A stretch of DNA of 42,666 bases, taken from NCBI GenBank assembly GCA_028712095.1, contig JAQTQU010000005.1, positions 1 to 42,666 on the forward strand, given 5' to 3'. The DNA comes from Candidatus Peribacteraceae bacterium (GTDB lineage: Bacteria > Patescibacteriota > Gracilibacteria > Peribacterales > Peribacteraceae). This document shows, piece after piece, positions 1-7,807 of the stretch. Made by a program: the position numbers and the translations under genes. The notes below the pieces were generated by a model. The model was not told the origin of the DNA and ran no database searches. It saw only the letters and a program-made list of their open reading frames with translations. Within the stretch, counting starts at the first letter, position 1. Each line of letters starts with the position of its first letter.

Positions 1-1062
1 CCCTAGTCTGAAGTCTCAAACGCATATCGCTTGATTTCCGCATCAAGCACCTCTTTTGGCGTACGGAAGTTGAGGGAACGACGAGGACGATTGTTGATGA
101 GTTCGACAGCGTGAGCAAGTTCTTCCTGACTCACATCTCGGAAATTGGTGCCTTTGGGAAAGAAATCTCTCAGCAGACCGTTCGTGTTTTCGTTCAGTCC
201 GCGCTCCCAGGAATGGAATGGCCGTGCGCAGTACACCACGATTTTCAGCATCTCGGTGATGCGCTCATGGCCGCAAATCTCCTTTCCATTGTCATGAGTC
301 ATCGTCAGTCGGAGCGCATCCGGAATGATGGACAGAGCGCTGTGTGCTCCGGCAACAAATGCCTCGGCACTTCGATCCGGTAAGAGGGCGGCACGGAGAT
401 ACTTTGAAAAACGCTCCACGAAGGTTGCGACCGCTCCACTGCCGCTGCGAGGACTGACCACAAGATCGCTCTCCCAATCTCCGCAACGCTTCCACCGATC
501 CACAATCTTCGGGCGCTCAGAAATGTCTCTACGATGCGGAATATTCACTTTCTCCGTCTGAACGATACCGAACCACTTCGGTCTTCTTCCCCTGCGACGC
601 AGATGCAGATGGAGACAGCCTCCCTCGCACCGAACCTTCCAGATGTAGGTGTAGATGCTCTTCGCAGAAACGCTATGTGCCCTGAACCACGGTGACTCCC
701 TTTTCATCCGTCCCTCGATCTGCTCCGGACTCTGACGCTGTCGCAAAAGTTTCAGAACGAATTCCATCACCCGCGCATCGTCGTGCCAACATGCCAGCGT
801 TCGCTGCCTCTCCTCCGCACGACGCTGTGCCGTGTTCGCCGCGTAGTGGGAACCGCTGCGTTTCAATTCGCGGCTGACGGTGGATTGGTTACAACTCAGA
901 ATGCGAGCGATGTCCCTTTGGGAGAGGCCCGCGCGGTAGAGCGCTTCGAGCTGATCTCGCATAGAACGTGTAAGGTGAGCCATACGGTGAGGAGGGGAAG
1001 GTTGCTAGCCATTCCCTCCCACCGTACCTTCAGAAGTGATGCATTTGAGATTTCAGTTCAGG
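1..1062 (-). mobile_element. IS30-family insertion sequence
   Basis: The element carries one transposase gene flanked by imperfect inverted repeats. The left end (about 2-23) and the right end (about 1041-1062) match at roughly 17 of 22 positions when one is reverse-complemented; the inner block (8-23 against 1041-1056) matches at 14 of 16. The left end lies at the window edge, so the target duplication cannot be read. Its right end is only 11 bases from the -35 box of the next gene. The transposase frame is intact, so the copy may be functional. Confidence 0.85.
3..983 (-). CDS. IS30-family transposase
   Basis: A DDE transposase of 326 residues, the usual size for IS30. An N-terminal helix-turn-helix (about 8-42, with SQRDIARIL and STVSREL) would bind the terminal repeats. 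The catalytic triad is visible as D173 (in WESDLV), D231 (in THDNGKE) and E265 (in LNENTNG), followed by the typical family tail with PKGTNF. No frameshift or internal stop is present. The leader before the ATG is pyrimidine-rich with no Shine-Dalgarno sequence, like several host genes here. It mediates cut-and-paste or circle-forming transposition of its own element. Confidence 0.93.
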   Translation of the reverse strand: MAHLTRSMRDQLEALYRAGLSQRDIARILSCNQSTVSRELKRSGSHYAANTAQRRAEERQRTLACWHDDARVMEFVLKLLRQRQSPEQIEGRMKRESPWFRAHSVSAKSIYTYIWKVRCEGGCLHLHLRRRGRRPKWFGIVQTEKVNIPHRRDISERPKIVDRWKRCGDWESDLVVSPRSGSGAVATFVERFSKYLRAALLPDRSAEAFVAGAHSALSIIPDALRLTMTHDNGKEICGHERITEMLKIVVYCARPFHSWERGLNENTNGLLRDFFPKGTNFRDVSQEELAHAVELINNRPRRSLNFRTPKEVLDAEIKRYAFETSD

Positions 1063-1073
1063 TACACGGTAAA

Positions 1074-1102
1074 TTGACAGTATTTGCTTGTTGTTGTAAC
1101 AT
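1074..1102 (+). promoter_or_regulatory. Promoter of the ACP-like gene (leaderless)
   Basis: A perfect TTGACA -35 (1074-1079), a 17-base spacer and TAACAT -10 (1097-1102), then exactly six bases to the ATG at 1109. Transcription would start at or next to the A of the start codon. It lies 11 bases outside the IS30 right end. Confidence 0.75.
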
Positions 1103-1108
1103 ACACAT

Positions 1109-1432
1109 ATGTCCTCTGAAGAGATCAACGTCGAGAAAAAGGTGGGAGCAATTGTTATTGATGCAATTGCATCACATATTGAGGTGGAGCACGCGCAGGT
1201 CACATCCGACATGTCGCTAACTGATCTCGAATCACTCGATCGACAGGATGTGCTCATGGAAATCGAAGAGCAATGTGATCGTATGCCGCCTCTCGATAAA
1301 CACAATTTGCGTCTTCAACTTCCTGATATGAAAGCTCAGAACGCAAAAACTGTCGCAGATCTCACTTCCGTCGTTCTCGCCGAAGTCGAAACACTGCTCA
1401 GCTCTGCGTCAGGAGACACCCAGACGCGATAG
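1109..1432 (+). CDS. Acyl-carrier-protein-like protein
   Basis: A 107-residue acidic helical protein that fits the acyl/peptidyl carrier fold. Helix I is KVGAIVIDAIASHI. The motif DLESLDRQDVLMEIEEQ corresponds to the family's DLGADSLD..EL...LE. Ser42 is the likely 4'-phosphopantetheine site, although the usual Asp before it is Glu. The last helix (KTVADLTSVVLAEV) follows a loop about ten residues longer than in typical ACPs. No fatty-acid or polyketide gene lies in the window, so the cargo is unknown. The 3' end overlaps the convergent prfA gene by 24 bases. The start is fixed by the promoter six bases upstream. The fold call is an inference from motif spacing. Confidence 0.6.
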   Translation: MSSEEINVEKKVGAIVIDAIASHIEVEHAQVTSDMSLTDLESLDRQDVLMEIEEQCDRMPPLDKHNLRLQLPDMKAQNAKTVADLTSVVLAEVETLLSSASGDTQTR

Positions 1433-2467
1433 CTGCTGCTCCACGTGCCACGCCTTGAGTGCTTCAAGAATGTCGCCGATTTGCCCTTCCATAATGGAGG
1501 GAAGATTACTGAAATTCCGATTCACGCGGTGATCCGTCACGCGATCCTGCGGAAAGTTATAGGTGCGGATCTTTTCGCTGCGGTCTCCCGAGCCGATTTG
1601 TCCCGCACGCATCTCCCCCCTCTCTTTTGCCAGCTTCTCCCGCTCCGCTTCGTAGATGCGGCTCCGAAGCAGGCTCATCGCGATATCACGGTTGCGCTGC
1701 TGGCTGCGTTCGGTCTGGCAAGCCACCACCGTATTCGTAGGAATATGTGTAATGCGGATCGCACTCTCCACCTTGTTCACGTTCTGTCCGCCGGCACCTC
1801 CGCTCCTGAACGTGTCTATTCTTAAATCCTGCGGTCGGATTTGGATATCCACTTCCTCCGCCTCGGGAAGCACGGCAACGGTTGCCGCGGAGGTATGTAC
1901 ACGCCCTTTCTTCTCCGTCTCGGGGATGCGTTGCACACGGTGCACGCCGGATTCAAACTTGAAGTCCCCAAAGGCCGGGCCCTCAATACGGACGACTGCC
2001 TCTTTGATTCCGCCGCCTTCCGCATCGGTCTTGCTCACAAGCTCGGCCTTCCACTTCTTCTGCTCAGCGTATCGTAAGTACATCCGCAGAAGCTCCGCCG
2101 CGAAAAGAGCCGCCTCCTCACCTCCCGTGCCAGCACGGACTTCCAGAATCACGTTGCGATCATCCTGCATGTCCTTGGGCACAAGAAACGAGCGCATGTC
2201 GCTCAGCAGCTCCTCCTTACGCTTCACTGCCCGCGTTGCCTCCTCCGCGGCCAGCTCCTTCAGATCCGCTTCGGTCACGTGCGCGCCGAAGGAAATTGCC
2301 TCCTCACAACGGTCATATTCCCGAAGGAGCAGAACAAGCTTCTCAAGCTCCTTGTACCGTTTGCCGCACTGTGCCATGCGCTTGGGATCGGAGAGGACAT
2401 CGGGGTTTTGCATCTCCAGACCGATGCGGTCGTACTCGGCAGCCAGTGCGCGGAGTTTTTTAATCAC
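1409..2467 (-). CDS. prfA: Peptide chain release factor 1
   Basis: Class I release factor that recognises UAA and UAG and triggers peptidyl-tRNA hydrolysis on the ribosome. The 352-residue length is typical. The catalytic loop is seen as RSGGAGGQNVNKVES, which contains the invariant GGQ. The codon-reading PxT motif appears as PET (in RIPETEKKGRVH), marking RF1 and not RF2, which has SPF. The GTG start lies six bases after a CATAAT -10 box, so the mRNA is predicted leaderless. The gene is divergent from mnmA with only 64 bases between the start codons. UGA stops elsewhere imply that an RF2 gene exists outside the window. Confidence 0.96.
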   Translation of the reverse strand: MIKKLRALAAEYDRIGLEMQNPDVLSDPKRMAQCGKRYKELEKLVLLLREYDRCEEAISFGAHVTEADLKELAAEEATRAVKRKEELLSDMRSFLVPKDMQDDRNVILEVRAGTGGEEAALFAAELLRMYLRYAEQKKWKAELVSKTDAEGGGIKEAVVRIEGPAFGDFKFESGVHRVQRIPETEKKGRVHTSAATVAVLPEAEEVDIQIRPQDLRIDTFRSGGAGGQNVNKVESAIRITHIPTNTVVACQTERSQQRNRDIAMSLLRSRIYEAEREKLAKERGEMRAGQIGSGDRSEKIRTYNFPQDRVTDHRVNRNFSNLPSIMEGQIGDILEALKAWHVEQQLSRLGVS

Positions 2468-2473
2468 GGAGTC

Positions 2474-2479
2474 ATTATG
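2474..2479 (-). promoter_or_regulatory. -10 box of prfA (leaderless)
   Basis: On the minus strand CATAAT is followed by exactly six bases and the GTG start. A -35 is not clear; TTCAAT at 17 bases spacing is the best candidate. Confidence 0.55.
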
Positions 2480-2497
2480 GCAAACTCTGACGAATTA

Positions 2498-2525
2498 TTG
2501 AAGGGAAGACAGATCAAGGTAGGAT
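2498..2525 (+). promoter_or_regulatory. Promoter of mnmA (leaderless)
   Basis: TTGAAG (2498-2503), a 16-base spacer and TAGGAT (2520-2525), then six bases to the GTG at 2532. The purine-rich stretch before the start could be misread as a ribosome binding site, but it is the -10 region. Confidence 0.55.
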
Positions 2526-2531
2526 GAAGCT

Positions 2532-3638
2532 GTGCGCATTCTTGTTGCCATGTCGGGGGGGGTGGATTCCAGCGTGGCCGCGTGCCTGCTCAGGGAACAA
2601 GGGCACGATGTGATCGGCGTCCGCTTTCAACTGTGGCAGGATCCCCTCGCCCCCGCGATCACGAAGGTGCTGCCGACCAAGTGTTGTGATGCCCAGTCAC
2701 TCGCGCGGGCACAAAGCGTCTGCAGGAACCTGGCGATTCCTTTCCATACTCTCGATCTGCAGGACGCATTCAAATGCACCGTGGTGGAGCCCTTCATCAA
2801 AGCATATCGCAGCGGACGCACACCCAATCCCTGTGTGCTCTGCAACCGGTCGTTCAAGCTTCACCACCTTCTCGCCTTCGCAAAGAAACTCAAGTGTGAC
2901 AAGGTTGCAACCGGTCACTACGCAAGAATTGTCCGCAGGAGCGGAGGCTTTGCACTATTGGAGGCAACAGATAAAATGAAAGATCAAAGTTATTTTCTCT
3001 CCCGCTTAACACAGAAGGAACTTTCGCGAACAGTGCTGCCACTTGGAACAAAGACAAAGAAGGAAACCTACATGCTTGCGAAGAAGTTTCGGATTTCACT
3101 TGATCCCTTAAGCTACAGAGAAAGTCAGGATCTCTGCTTCATACCGGAGAAATCTCCGGCAGCGTTCCTCAGGCGCTACATCACGGACGTTGCACCCGGT
3201 CCCATCAAGACACTGGATGACAGGATAGTAGGAACACACGACGGTCTGCCGTTCTACACCATCGGACAGCGGAAAGGACTCAAGATTGGCGGACAGAGCA
3301 CTCCTGTTCACGTGCTGTCTATTGATCAAAAAAGTAATACAATTTTTGTCGCTTCATCTAGGGCTCTTCTCAAAAATGATATTCATGTAATGTCACTAAA
3401 CTTCACGCGTGGAATTCCCGCGGAAAACCGGAAGATCCGCCTCTCCGCCCGCATCCGTGCCCGATCAAGGAAAGAACGAGGAACATTCGTTTTTCGTGGA
3501 GCTACAGGGCTCTTTAGGTTCGATCACCCCGTACGTGCGGCCACCACGGGCCAGGCACTCGTGCTGTACCGCGGGCAGGAAATTGTAGGATGCGGCCTCA
3601 TCACTGCACTATCCAAACCTACAGGTAAGATGCAATGA
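2532..3638 (+). CDS. mnmA: tRNA-specific 2-thiouridylase
   Basis: Transfers sulfur to C2 of wobble U34 in tRNAs for Lys, Glu and Gln, using ATP. It is 368 residues, normal for the family. The ATP-pyrophosphatase loop SGGVDSS is at 8-14. The two working cysteines are present: Cys101 in TPNPCVLCNR and Cys202 in SQDLCFIP. GHYAR (128-132) and TIGQRKGLKIGG are also family signatures. The GTG start agrees with the -10 box six bases upstream; the ATG at 2524 is in another frame. The sulfur relay partners are not in this window. Confidence 0.96.
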   Translation: MRILVAMSGGVDSSVAACLLREQGHDVIGVRFQLWQDPLAPAITKVLPTKCCDAQSLARAQSVCRNLAIPFHTLDLQDAFKCTVVEPFIKAYRSGRTPNPCVLCNRSFKLHHLLAFAKKLKCDKVATGHYARIVRRSGGFALLEATDKMKDQSYFLSRLTQKELSRTVLPLGTKTKKETYMLAKKFRISLDPLSYRESQDLCFIPEKSPAAFLRRYITDVAPGPIKTLDDRIVGTHDGLPFYTIGQRKGLKIGGQSTPVHVLSIDQKSNTIFVASSRALLKNDIHVMSLNFTRGIPAENRKIRLSARIRARSRKERGTFVFRGATGLFRFDHPVRAATTGQALVLYRGQEIVGCGLITALSKPTGKMQ

Positions 3639-3695
3639 GATGAAGAAGTCTGCTAGGATTGATCTCCGCTCCCTGTGGCTCTAAAAGCTATTCTC

Positions 3696-3704
3696 TGGTA
3701 TACT
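3696..3704 (+). promoter_or_regulatory. Extended -10 promoter before the sortase gene
   Basis: TGG directly followed by TATACT (3699-3704) forms an extended -10 element. Transcription should begin at about 3710-3712, on top of the proposed GTG at 3708. No good -35 is present. Confidence 0.55.
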
Positions 3705-3707
3705 ACC

Positions 3708-4931
3708 GTGATTCCTCTCGATCGCCACCCGCACCGGCAGCATGCTGCAAATTACGACTCTGAGGGAAACATCATCCTCCCCATGGAGGCACCCTCGTCT
3801 GCTGCGCGGGAAACACCTGCCACTGTACCGTTCAAGCCGGTAGAGCAGACACAAGAGAGAGCCCTTCCAAAAGAGAAAAAAAAGGCATTTCCATCCTGGA
3901 TCCCGCGGCTCCGGTCCGCAGTTGCTTCACTGCCCTCTCACGCTTCGGCAAATGCGAATGAATTGCTGCAGGAAACCGCACGCCAGTACCGTCAGAGTGC
4001 GGAGGGATGCAAAGCGATATCCCAGCGCACGTGTCGGGGACTGAGGGGGACCGCGGGGCATGTTTGGGCATTCCTCGTGCAACCGGTATGGGTGGTGCGA
4101 CCAAAGCGTGAGCCCAAGCGCTACAGCAGAATCGTCCTTTTTTTCATCGATACTGTCCGCTTCGGCGGAACATTCGCCGCGCTCTTCGTCTCGCTCTTCG
4201 TCTCGCTCAATTACCAGAGTTTCTGGCAGATCATTCAGACGAGACTGGACCCCCTGCAGGAAATCCGAACAGAGACGGGTTTGGGAGCAGGAACAACGGC
4301 AGAGCTCCGGGAGAAGCTGCTCAAATCCCCCATGCTCACAACCGCAGGCAGTCAGGAGAACAGCAGCCTCTTGAGCTTTCTCCCTCCCGTGGGTCCGCCG
4401 GAAGACCGCCTGATCATCCCGAAATTGAATCTGAATGTCCCCATTGTCATCCCTCCCTACGAAGCTCTGCTGCGCGAAGATTGGACGCAGGTGGAAACTG
4501 ACATTCAGCAATCACTCGAAAAAGGCGTCGTGCACTATCCGGGTACAGCCAAACCCGGACAGGCCGGCAACTTCTTCATGACCGGACACAGTTCCTATTA
4601 CCCATGGGCACCGGGCAATTACAAAAACGTCTTCGCAAGACTCCACATGCTCTCTGAGGGTGATGACTACTGGGTGTACTACGGCGGAGACAAGCATCGT
4701 TACATCGTGCGTTCGATCACCGAAGTGAAACCCTCCAACGTGGACGTACTCGATCAGCCCGCCGACCGGAGGTTGAGCACACTCATGACCTGCACTCCCG
4801 TGGGAACGACCTTACGCCGCCTGATCGTTGCGGCAGAAGAAGTAGATCCCGAAACTGCAGAGCCGCTCGCCGTCGGGCAGCAACCCGTACGTGAACAGCC
4901 CAAGTACAAGATGGAGATGCTGCCCATCTGA
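3708..4931 (+). CDS. Membrane-anchored sortase (class D/E-like)
   Basis: A cysteine transpeptidase predicted to join LPxTG-like proteins to a surface acceptor. A long charged N-terminal region precedes one membrane span (about 141-170, LFFIDTVRFGGTFAALFVSLFVSL). The sortase beta-barrel follows (about 225-390), with catalytic His294 in FMTGHSSYYPW, Cys362 in LMTCTPVG and Arg370/371 in TTLRRL. The frame is open back to 3675, but the extended -10 at 3696-3704 makes a GTG at 3708 the better start; ATG at 3783 is an alternative. Possible substrates are the proteins at 13813-15498 and 15495-16541, which end in P-x-T-G-like motifs plus a membrane segment. Confidence 0.9.
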   Translation: MIPLDRHPHRQHAANYDSEGNIILPMEAPSSAARETPATVPFKPVEQTQERALPKEKKKAFPSWIPRLRSAVASLPSHASANANELLQETARQYRQSAEGCKAISQRTCRGLRGTAGHVWAFLVQPVWVVRPKREPKRYSRIVLFFIDTVRFGGTFAALFVSLFVSLNYQSFWQIIQTRLDPLQEIRTETGLGAGTTAELREKLLKSPMLTTAGSQENSSLLSFLPPVGPPEDRLIIPKLNLNVPIVIPPYEALLREDWTQVETDIQQSLEKGVVHYPGTAKPGQAGNFFMTGHSSYYPWAPGNYKNVFARLHMLSEGDDYWVYYGGDKHRYIVRSITEVKPSNVDVLDQPADRRLSTLMTCTPVGTTLRRLIVAAEEVDPETAEPLAVGQQPVREQPKYKMEMLPI

Positions 4932-5117
4932 GGTGAGGAAAGTGAGAAAGGGCAGAAGGGGCAGGAATGTTTTATTTTCCGGATCTTCCTTACGTTCCTT
5001 ACCTTCCTGCCTTTCCTTACCTTCCTGCCTTTCCTTACCTTCCTGCCTTTCCTTACCTTCCTGCCTTTCCTTACCTTCCTGCCTTTCCTTACCTTCCTGC
5101 CTTTCCTTACCTCCCAT
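4932..5117 (+). repeat. Long palindromic element with an 18-base tandem array
   Basis: Begins at the sortase stop codon. A purine-rich left arm (about 4932-4968) is followed by a short AT-rich loop and a pyrimidine-rich right arm. The right arm holds six copies of an 18-base unit at a strict period (ACCTTCCTGC recurs at 5001, 5019, 5037, 5055, 5073 and 5091). The left arm is a degenerate complement of the array, so the transcript could fold into a long hairpin. The open frames through it are repeat artefacts. Confidence 0.85.
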
Positions 5118-5152
5118 TCGCATCTCACCTGCTGACTTTGCTCCGAGCGTTC

Positions 5153-5158
5153 TATACT
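5153..5158 (+). promoter_or_regulatory. -10 box of tRNA-Leu
   Basis: TATACT lies 20 bases before the tRNA 5' end. The -35 is weak. Confidence 0.4.
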
Positions 5159-5178
5159 CTACTCAAAGATCCTTCCAT

Positions 5179-5266
5179 GCCGCTGTGGTGAAATGGTAAA
5201 CACGGGGGACTTAAAATCCCCTGCCCCTTACCGGGCATGCTGGTTCGATTCCAGCCGGCGGCACCA
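5179..5266 (+). tRNA. tRNA-Leu (anticodon UAA)
   Basis: An 88-base class II tRNA with encoded CCA. The acceptor stem pairs GCCGCTG with CGGCGGC (one G-U pair). The anticodon loop CTTAAAA shows TAA at its centre. The variable arm is long, as expected for Leu, and the T arm is GCTGG-TTCGATT-CCAGC. It reads UUA and, by wobble, UUG codons. Confidence 0.93.
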
Positions 5267-5400
5267 TTCGACTCGCACCGCATGCGCGTGGCTCGCTCAT
5301 GGTCCTCGTTCCTCGCTGCACTCGGAGCTTCGACCATTTTTGAGCAGGTCAGCTGAATGTCACGAGCGAACGCAGTGAATCGAATGGGCAGGCGGCACCA
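5264..5400 (+). repeat. tRNA-tail palindrome flanked by a direct repeat of the tRNA end
   Basis: CCATTCGA starts inside the CCA of tRNA-Leu (5264-5271) and is complemented by TCGAATGG at 5380-5387, with further imperfect pairing in between. The last ten bases of the tRNA gene, GGCGGCACCA (5257-5266), recur exactly at 5391-5400. Inside, ATGGTC (5299-5304) can pair with GACCAT (5332-5337) followed by five T, a possible terminator. No gene is seen here. Confidence 0.65.
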
Positions 5401-5403
5401 CTC

Positions 5404-5661
5404 TCAGGTTACCTCAATGGAATTGGTCAACTGACCGACTCCAGGAACAGCGAAGGCTGCTGTCTGAGCTTTCTGTTTCGTGTAGTACGCGCTGCACCGA
5501 CCAAACAGTTCGACAGCCTGTGCGTGAACCTCCACCCTCAAATTCTGAACACCACCCCCTGTTTCTCGGGCAACAGCCCGCTCAACTGCACCCGCCAACG
5601 CATCGGCGTCTGCCTGCTGATCGGAGGAGACTCCGAGTCCTGCGGCTTTTTCTGAATCCAT
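5404..5661 (-). CDS. Single BON-domain small protein
   Basis: An 85-residue protein. Residues about 40-85 fit a BON domain: a VEVHAQAVELFGRC strand pair, a helix KQKAQTAAFAV, then PGVGQLTNSIEV, which matches the family's VPGV..V.N.I.V ending. BON domains usually bind membranes or other envelope parts, but no signal peptide is present here, so it may be cytoplasmic. The start is the ATG at 5661, because TATTTT lies exactly six bases upstream (5668-5673, minus strand). The longer GTG start at 5667 would sit between the promoter and the transcription start. Confidence 0.65.
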   Translation of the reverse strand: MDSEKAAGLGVSSDQQADADALAGAVERAVARETGGGVQNLRVEVHAQAVELFGRCSAYYTKQKAQTAAFAVPGVGQLTNSIEVT

Positions 5662-5667
5662 ATACAC

Positions 5668-5696
5668 AAAATAGGGCTTTTTTTTACATAGAACAA
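5668..5696 (-). promoter_or_regulatory. Promoter of the BON-domain gene (leaderless)
   Basis: On the minus strand TTGTTC (5691-5696), a 17-base spacer and TATTTT (5668-5673), then six bases to the ATG. Confidence 0.5.
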
Positions 5697-5743
5697 GAAA
5701 CCGGCAGATTTTTCCCGTTATGGCGTAATTGACTTATATATTG

Positions 5744-5749
5744 TATAAT
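5744..5749 (+). promoter_or_regulatory. -10 box of the EamA gene
   Basis: A consensus TATAAT ends 11 bases before the ATG, giving a leader of only about four or five bases. An overlapping TAATAC (5749-5754) would give exactly six bases. Confidence 0.5.
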
Positions 5750-5760
5750 AATACTTACAC

Positions 5761-6756
5761 ATGCAAACCCTCACAGGAGTCCTCCGGCAGCCTGCCATTC
5801 ATGTACGCAGACATCTCTGCCCCGCCACCATCGGCTGGATCGCATTGACCGTGATGATCCTTTCAGGATCTACAACCACCGTCTTCGGCAAAAAACTCAC
5901 GGAATTCTTCTCGCCACTCTCCATGCTTTTCTTAAGCGAAGTCATGCTGCTGCTCTTCGCCGTGCTCACATTCGGGTTCTTTCCGATCATCAAAAAAATC
6001 CGGCGTGTGCATCCCGCTGTCATCCTGCCGCTCCTGACCGCCGGTGTTCTCAACGGCGTGGTCGCCCCTGTCTTCTGGTTCACGGGTCTCGAGCGGACAT
6101 TCGCCGTCAACTCGCAACTCTTCAGTAATGCCGAAACGCTCTTCCTGATCCTTTTCGGCATGTTGCTGATGCACTCATTTCCGAAACGAACACAATGGTT
6201 CGGAGGCATCATCATCTTCGCTGGATTGCTCACGGTCGCCCTGCACGGATTCACGGAGAAGATCAGCATGGCCGACGGCGACATACTCATCATCCTCGCA
6301 GGATGTTTCTACGGCCTCGGCGGGGCATTCATCCGCAAATACCTGCGCACCATCGAACCGCAGATCATCATCGTCACGCGGTCCTGCTGCGCCATTGCCT
6401 TCTTCTTCCTGCTCGCTCCTTTCCTCACACACTCGTTCGCCTCCGAGCTCACGTCCTTTCCGCTGGAGTTTCTGGGTGTACTGATCGGCTACGGACTCAT
6501 TTCGCGTTTTCTGCTGATCTTCAGCTTCTACGAATCCATTGAACGCCTGCCGCTTCCCACCGTCTCCCTCCTTGGTACCGTCACGGTCGGCACCGGTTTG
6601 CTCTTCGCTCACTGGTTCCTCGGCGAATCAATCGTCTGGTACCAGAGTACGGGAGCGGCACTGATCATTCTCGGCGCCATGGTTGTGCAGTGGGGAAGTC
6701 TGCGCAAATTGGAAGAGAACGTGGCGCACTATCTGCAATCCCATCACCATCATTAG
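5761..6756 (+). CDS. EamA/DMT-family membrane transporter
   Basis: A 331-residue, strongly hydrophobic protein with about ten membrane segments in two repeated EamA halves (roughly 20-155 and 165-315). This is the standard layout of drug/metabolite-transporter exporters; the substrate cannot be read from sequence. The stop codon is the first TAG of the heptad hairpin that separates it from the convergent SLH gene. The C-terminal run of four His is natural. Confidence 0.88.
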   Translation: MQTLTGVLRQPAIHVRRHLCPATIGWIALTVMILSGSTTTVFGKKLTEFFSPLSMLFLSEVMLLLFAVLTFGFFPIIKKIRRVHPAVILPLLTAGVLNGVVAPVFWFTGLERTFAVNSQLFSNAETLFLILFGMLLMHSFPKRTQWFGGIIIFAGLLTVALHGFTEKISMADGDILIILAGCFYGLGGAFIRKYLRTIEPQIIIVTRSCCAIAFFFLLAPFLTHSFASELTSFPLEFLGVLIGYGLISRFLLIFSFYESIERLPLPTVSLLGTVTVGTGLLFAHWFLGESIVWYQSTGAALIILGAMVVQWGSLRKLEENVAHYLQSHHHH

Positions 6757-6878
6757 GGAGTAGGGCGTAGGGCGTAGGATTAGGGAGTAGGGGGGTAGGT
6801 CTTAGTGGATTATCTCTCGGTAATTTGCCGCCTTTTCCTATTCCCTGTTCCCTACGCCCTACTCCCTACGCCCTATTA
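6754..6878. repeat. Heptad palindromic element between convergent genes
   Basis: The left arm (6754-6800) is a run of seven-base units such as TAGGGAG and TAGGGCG. The right arm (6836-6878) is built from the complementary units (CTACGCC, CTACTCC, CTGTTCC). The loop is about 35 bases. The first TAG unit is the EamA stop and the other arm contains the SLH gene's stop, so the element fills the whole gap and could act as a two-way terminator. Confidence 0.85.
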
Positions 6879-7718
6879 CTCTCCGTACACCTGCAGTGCC
6901 TGTGCCACGATTTTTGCGACTTCCGCACGATTCACAGGGTCCAACGGGCGGAAGGTGCCTGTGGCTTTTCCCTGCGCATCGCTGTCTCCCGTCACGACCC
7001 CCGCCCGGGCAGCCGTCTCGATTGCGGCGGCGAATTCCACGGAACTGTCTATGTCCGTGAAGATCCCACCCGTCCGCTGCTCGGTCTTGACTCCCAGTGT
7101 CTGCAAAAGAGTCGCGACCACTTCCGCGCGCCGGGCCAGTCGCAGCGCATCGACCGATCCATCGGCATAGACGGCCCATCCCCTCTGCTCGGCACAACGG
7201 ATGTACCCTTCCGACCAGCTTCCCTTCACTGCAGCGTTCTTGAGTGACGCTCCACAGCCGGCAAGATCCACGTTGCCCGCCTGCACTGCGATCTTGGCCA
7301 GCTGCTCCACCGTGAGCGGATCGGCGGGACCGAAGAGCCCCTTCAGTGTTCCGTCCGCTTCACGATAGCCTGAGACGATCCCCTGCCCCGTGACACTGCG
7401 GACGTACGGCGCGAACCACGCATCCTTCGGCACATCACGCAGAATCACCGGTACGCCATCGACCCGCGCAGTGAGAAAGACGGGATCCTCATCAACGAGG
7501 TTCTGACGACTGGCGGAACTCTCCTGTCCGGCCGACGGAAACACTTCCGATCCCGCTTCGCGCAATTGATCTGACGACTGGCCCTGCTGTTCGCCGAGCA
7601 TCTGCCTGAGTACCCCGTCGAACGATGCAGCATCATGCACCACATCATCCATCGGACCCGCGAGAACGAGTGATGGCAGAAGAACACAGAGGAAGACCGG
7701 AACGGTTGATGGACGCAT
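6876..7718 (-). CDS. Secreted S-layer-homology (SLH) protein
   Basis: A 280-residue protein with a signal peptide (about 1-20, VFLCVLLPSLVLAGP) and a Gln/Ser-rich spacer. Three SLH-type repeats follow from about residue 90, with phrases such as DVPKDAWFAPYVRSVTGQGIVSGY, GPADPLTVEQLAKIAV, DIDSSVEFAAAIETAARAGVVTG and FRPLDPVNRAEVAKIVA. SLH domains bind cell-wall polymers, so it is probably a surface-layer or wall-associated protein. It stops inside the heptad element. A TTGTCA box at 7752-7757 (minus) with a weak TTCACT is the best promoter guess. Confidence 0.9.
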   Translation of the reverse strand: MRPSTVPVFLCVLLPSLVLAGPMDDVVHDAASFDGVLRQMLGEQQGQSSDQLREAGSEVFPSAGQESSASRQNLVDEDPVFLTARVDGVPVILRDVPKDAWFAPYVRSVTGQGIVSGYREADGTLKGLFGPADPLTVEQLAKIAVQAGNVDLAGCGASLKNAAVKGSWSEGYIRCAEQRGWAVYADGSVDALRLARRAEVVATLLQTLGVKTEQRTGGIFTDIDSSVEFAAAIETAARAGVVTGDSDAQGKATGTFRPLDPVNRAEVAKIVAQALQVYGE

Positions 7719-7807
7719 GCAGTGTTCCAGTGAACCGTTTTACGTTGCATCTGACAATTGACAGCAGGAAAGAGCGACGCATTGCGCACGGAGAACGGTA
7801 AAAAAAC

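Noticed and set aside
1409-2467. UGA recoding, as in some CPR groups
   Set aside because: UGA is the stop of mnmA, carB, A2M and others, and no gene here needs UGA to be read as an amino acid.
4997-5112. CRISPR array
   Set aside because: The 18-base units are directly tandem with no spacers, and no cas genes are present.
4754-5128. Repeat-encoded KERQEG-type protein
   Set aside because: The frame exists only because the array period is a multiple of three; there is no promoter, and it overlaps the sortase end.
5266-5403. Integrated phage or plasmid at tRNA-Leu
   Set aside because: The repeated tRNA end encloses only about 130 bases and no integrase gene is present.
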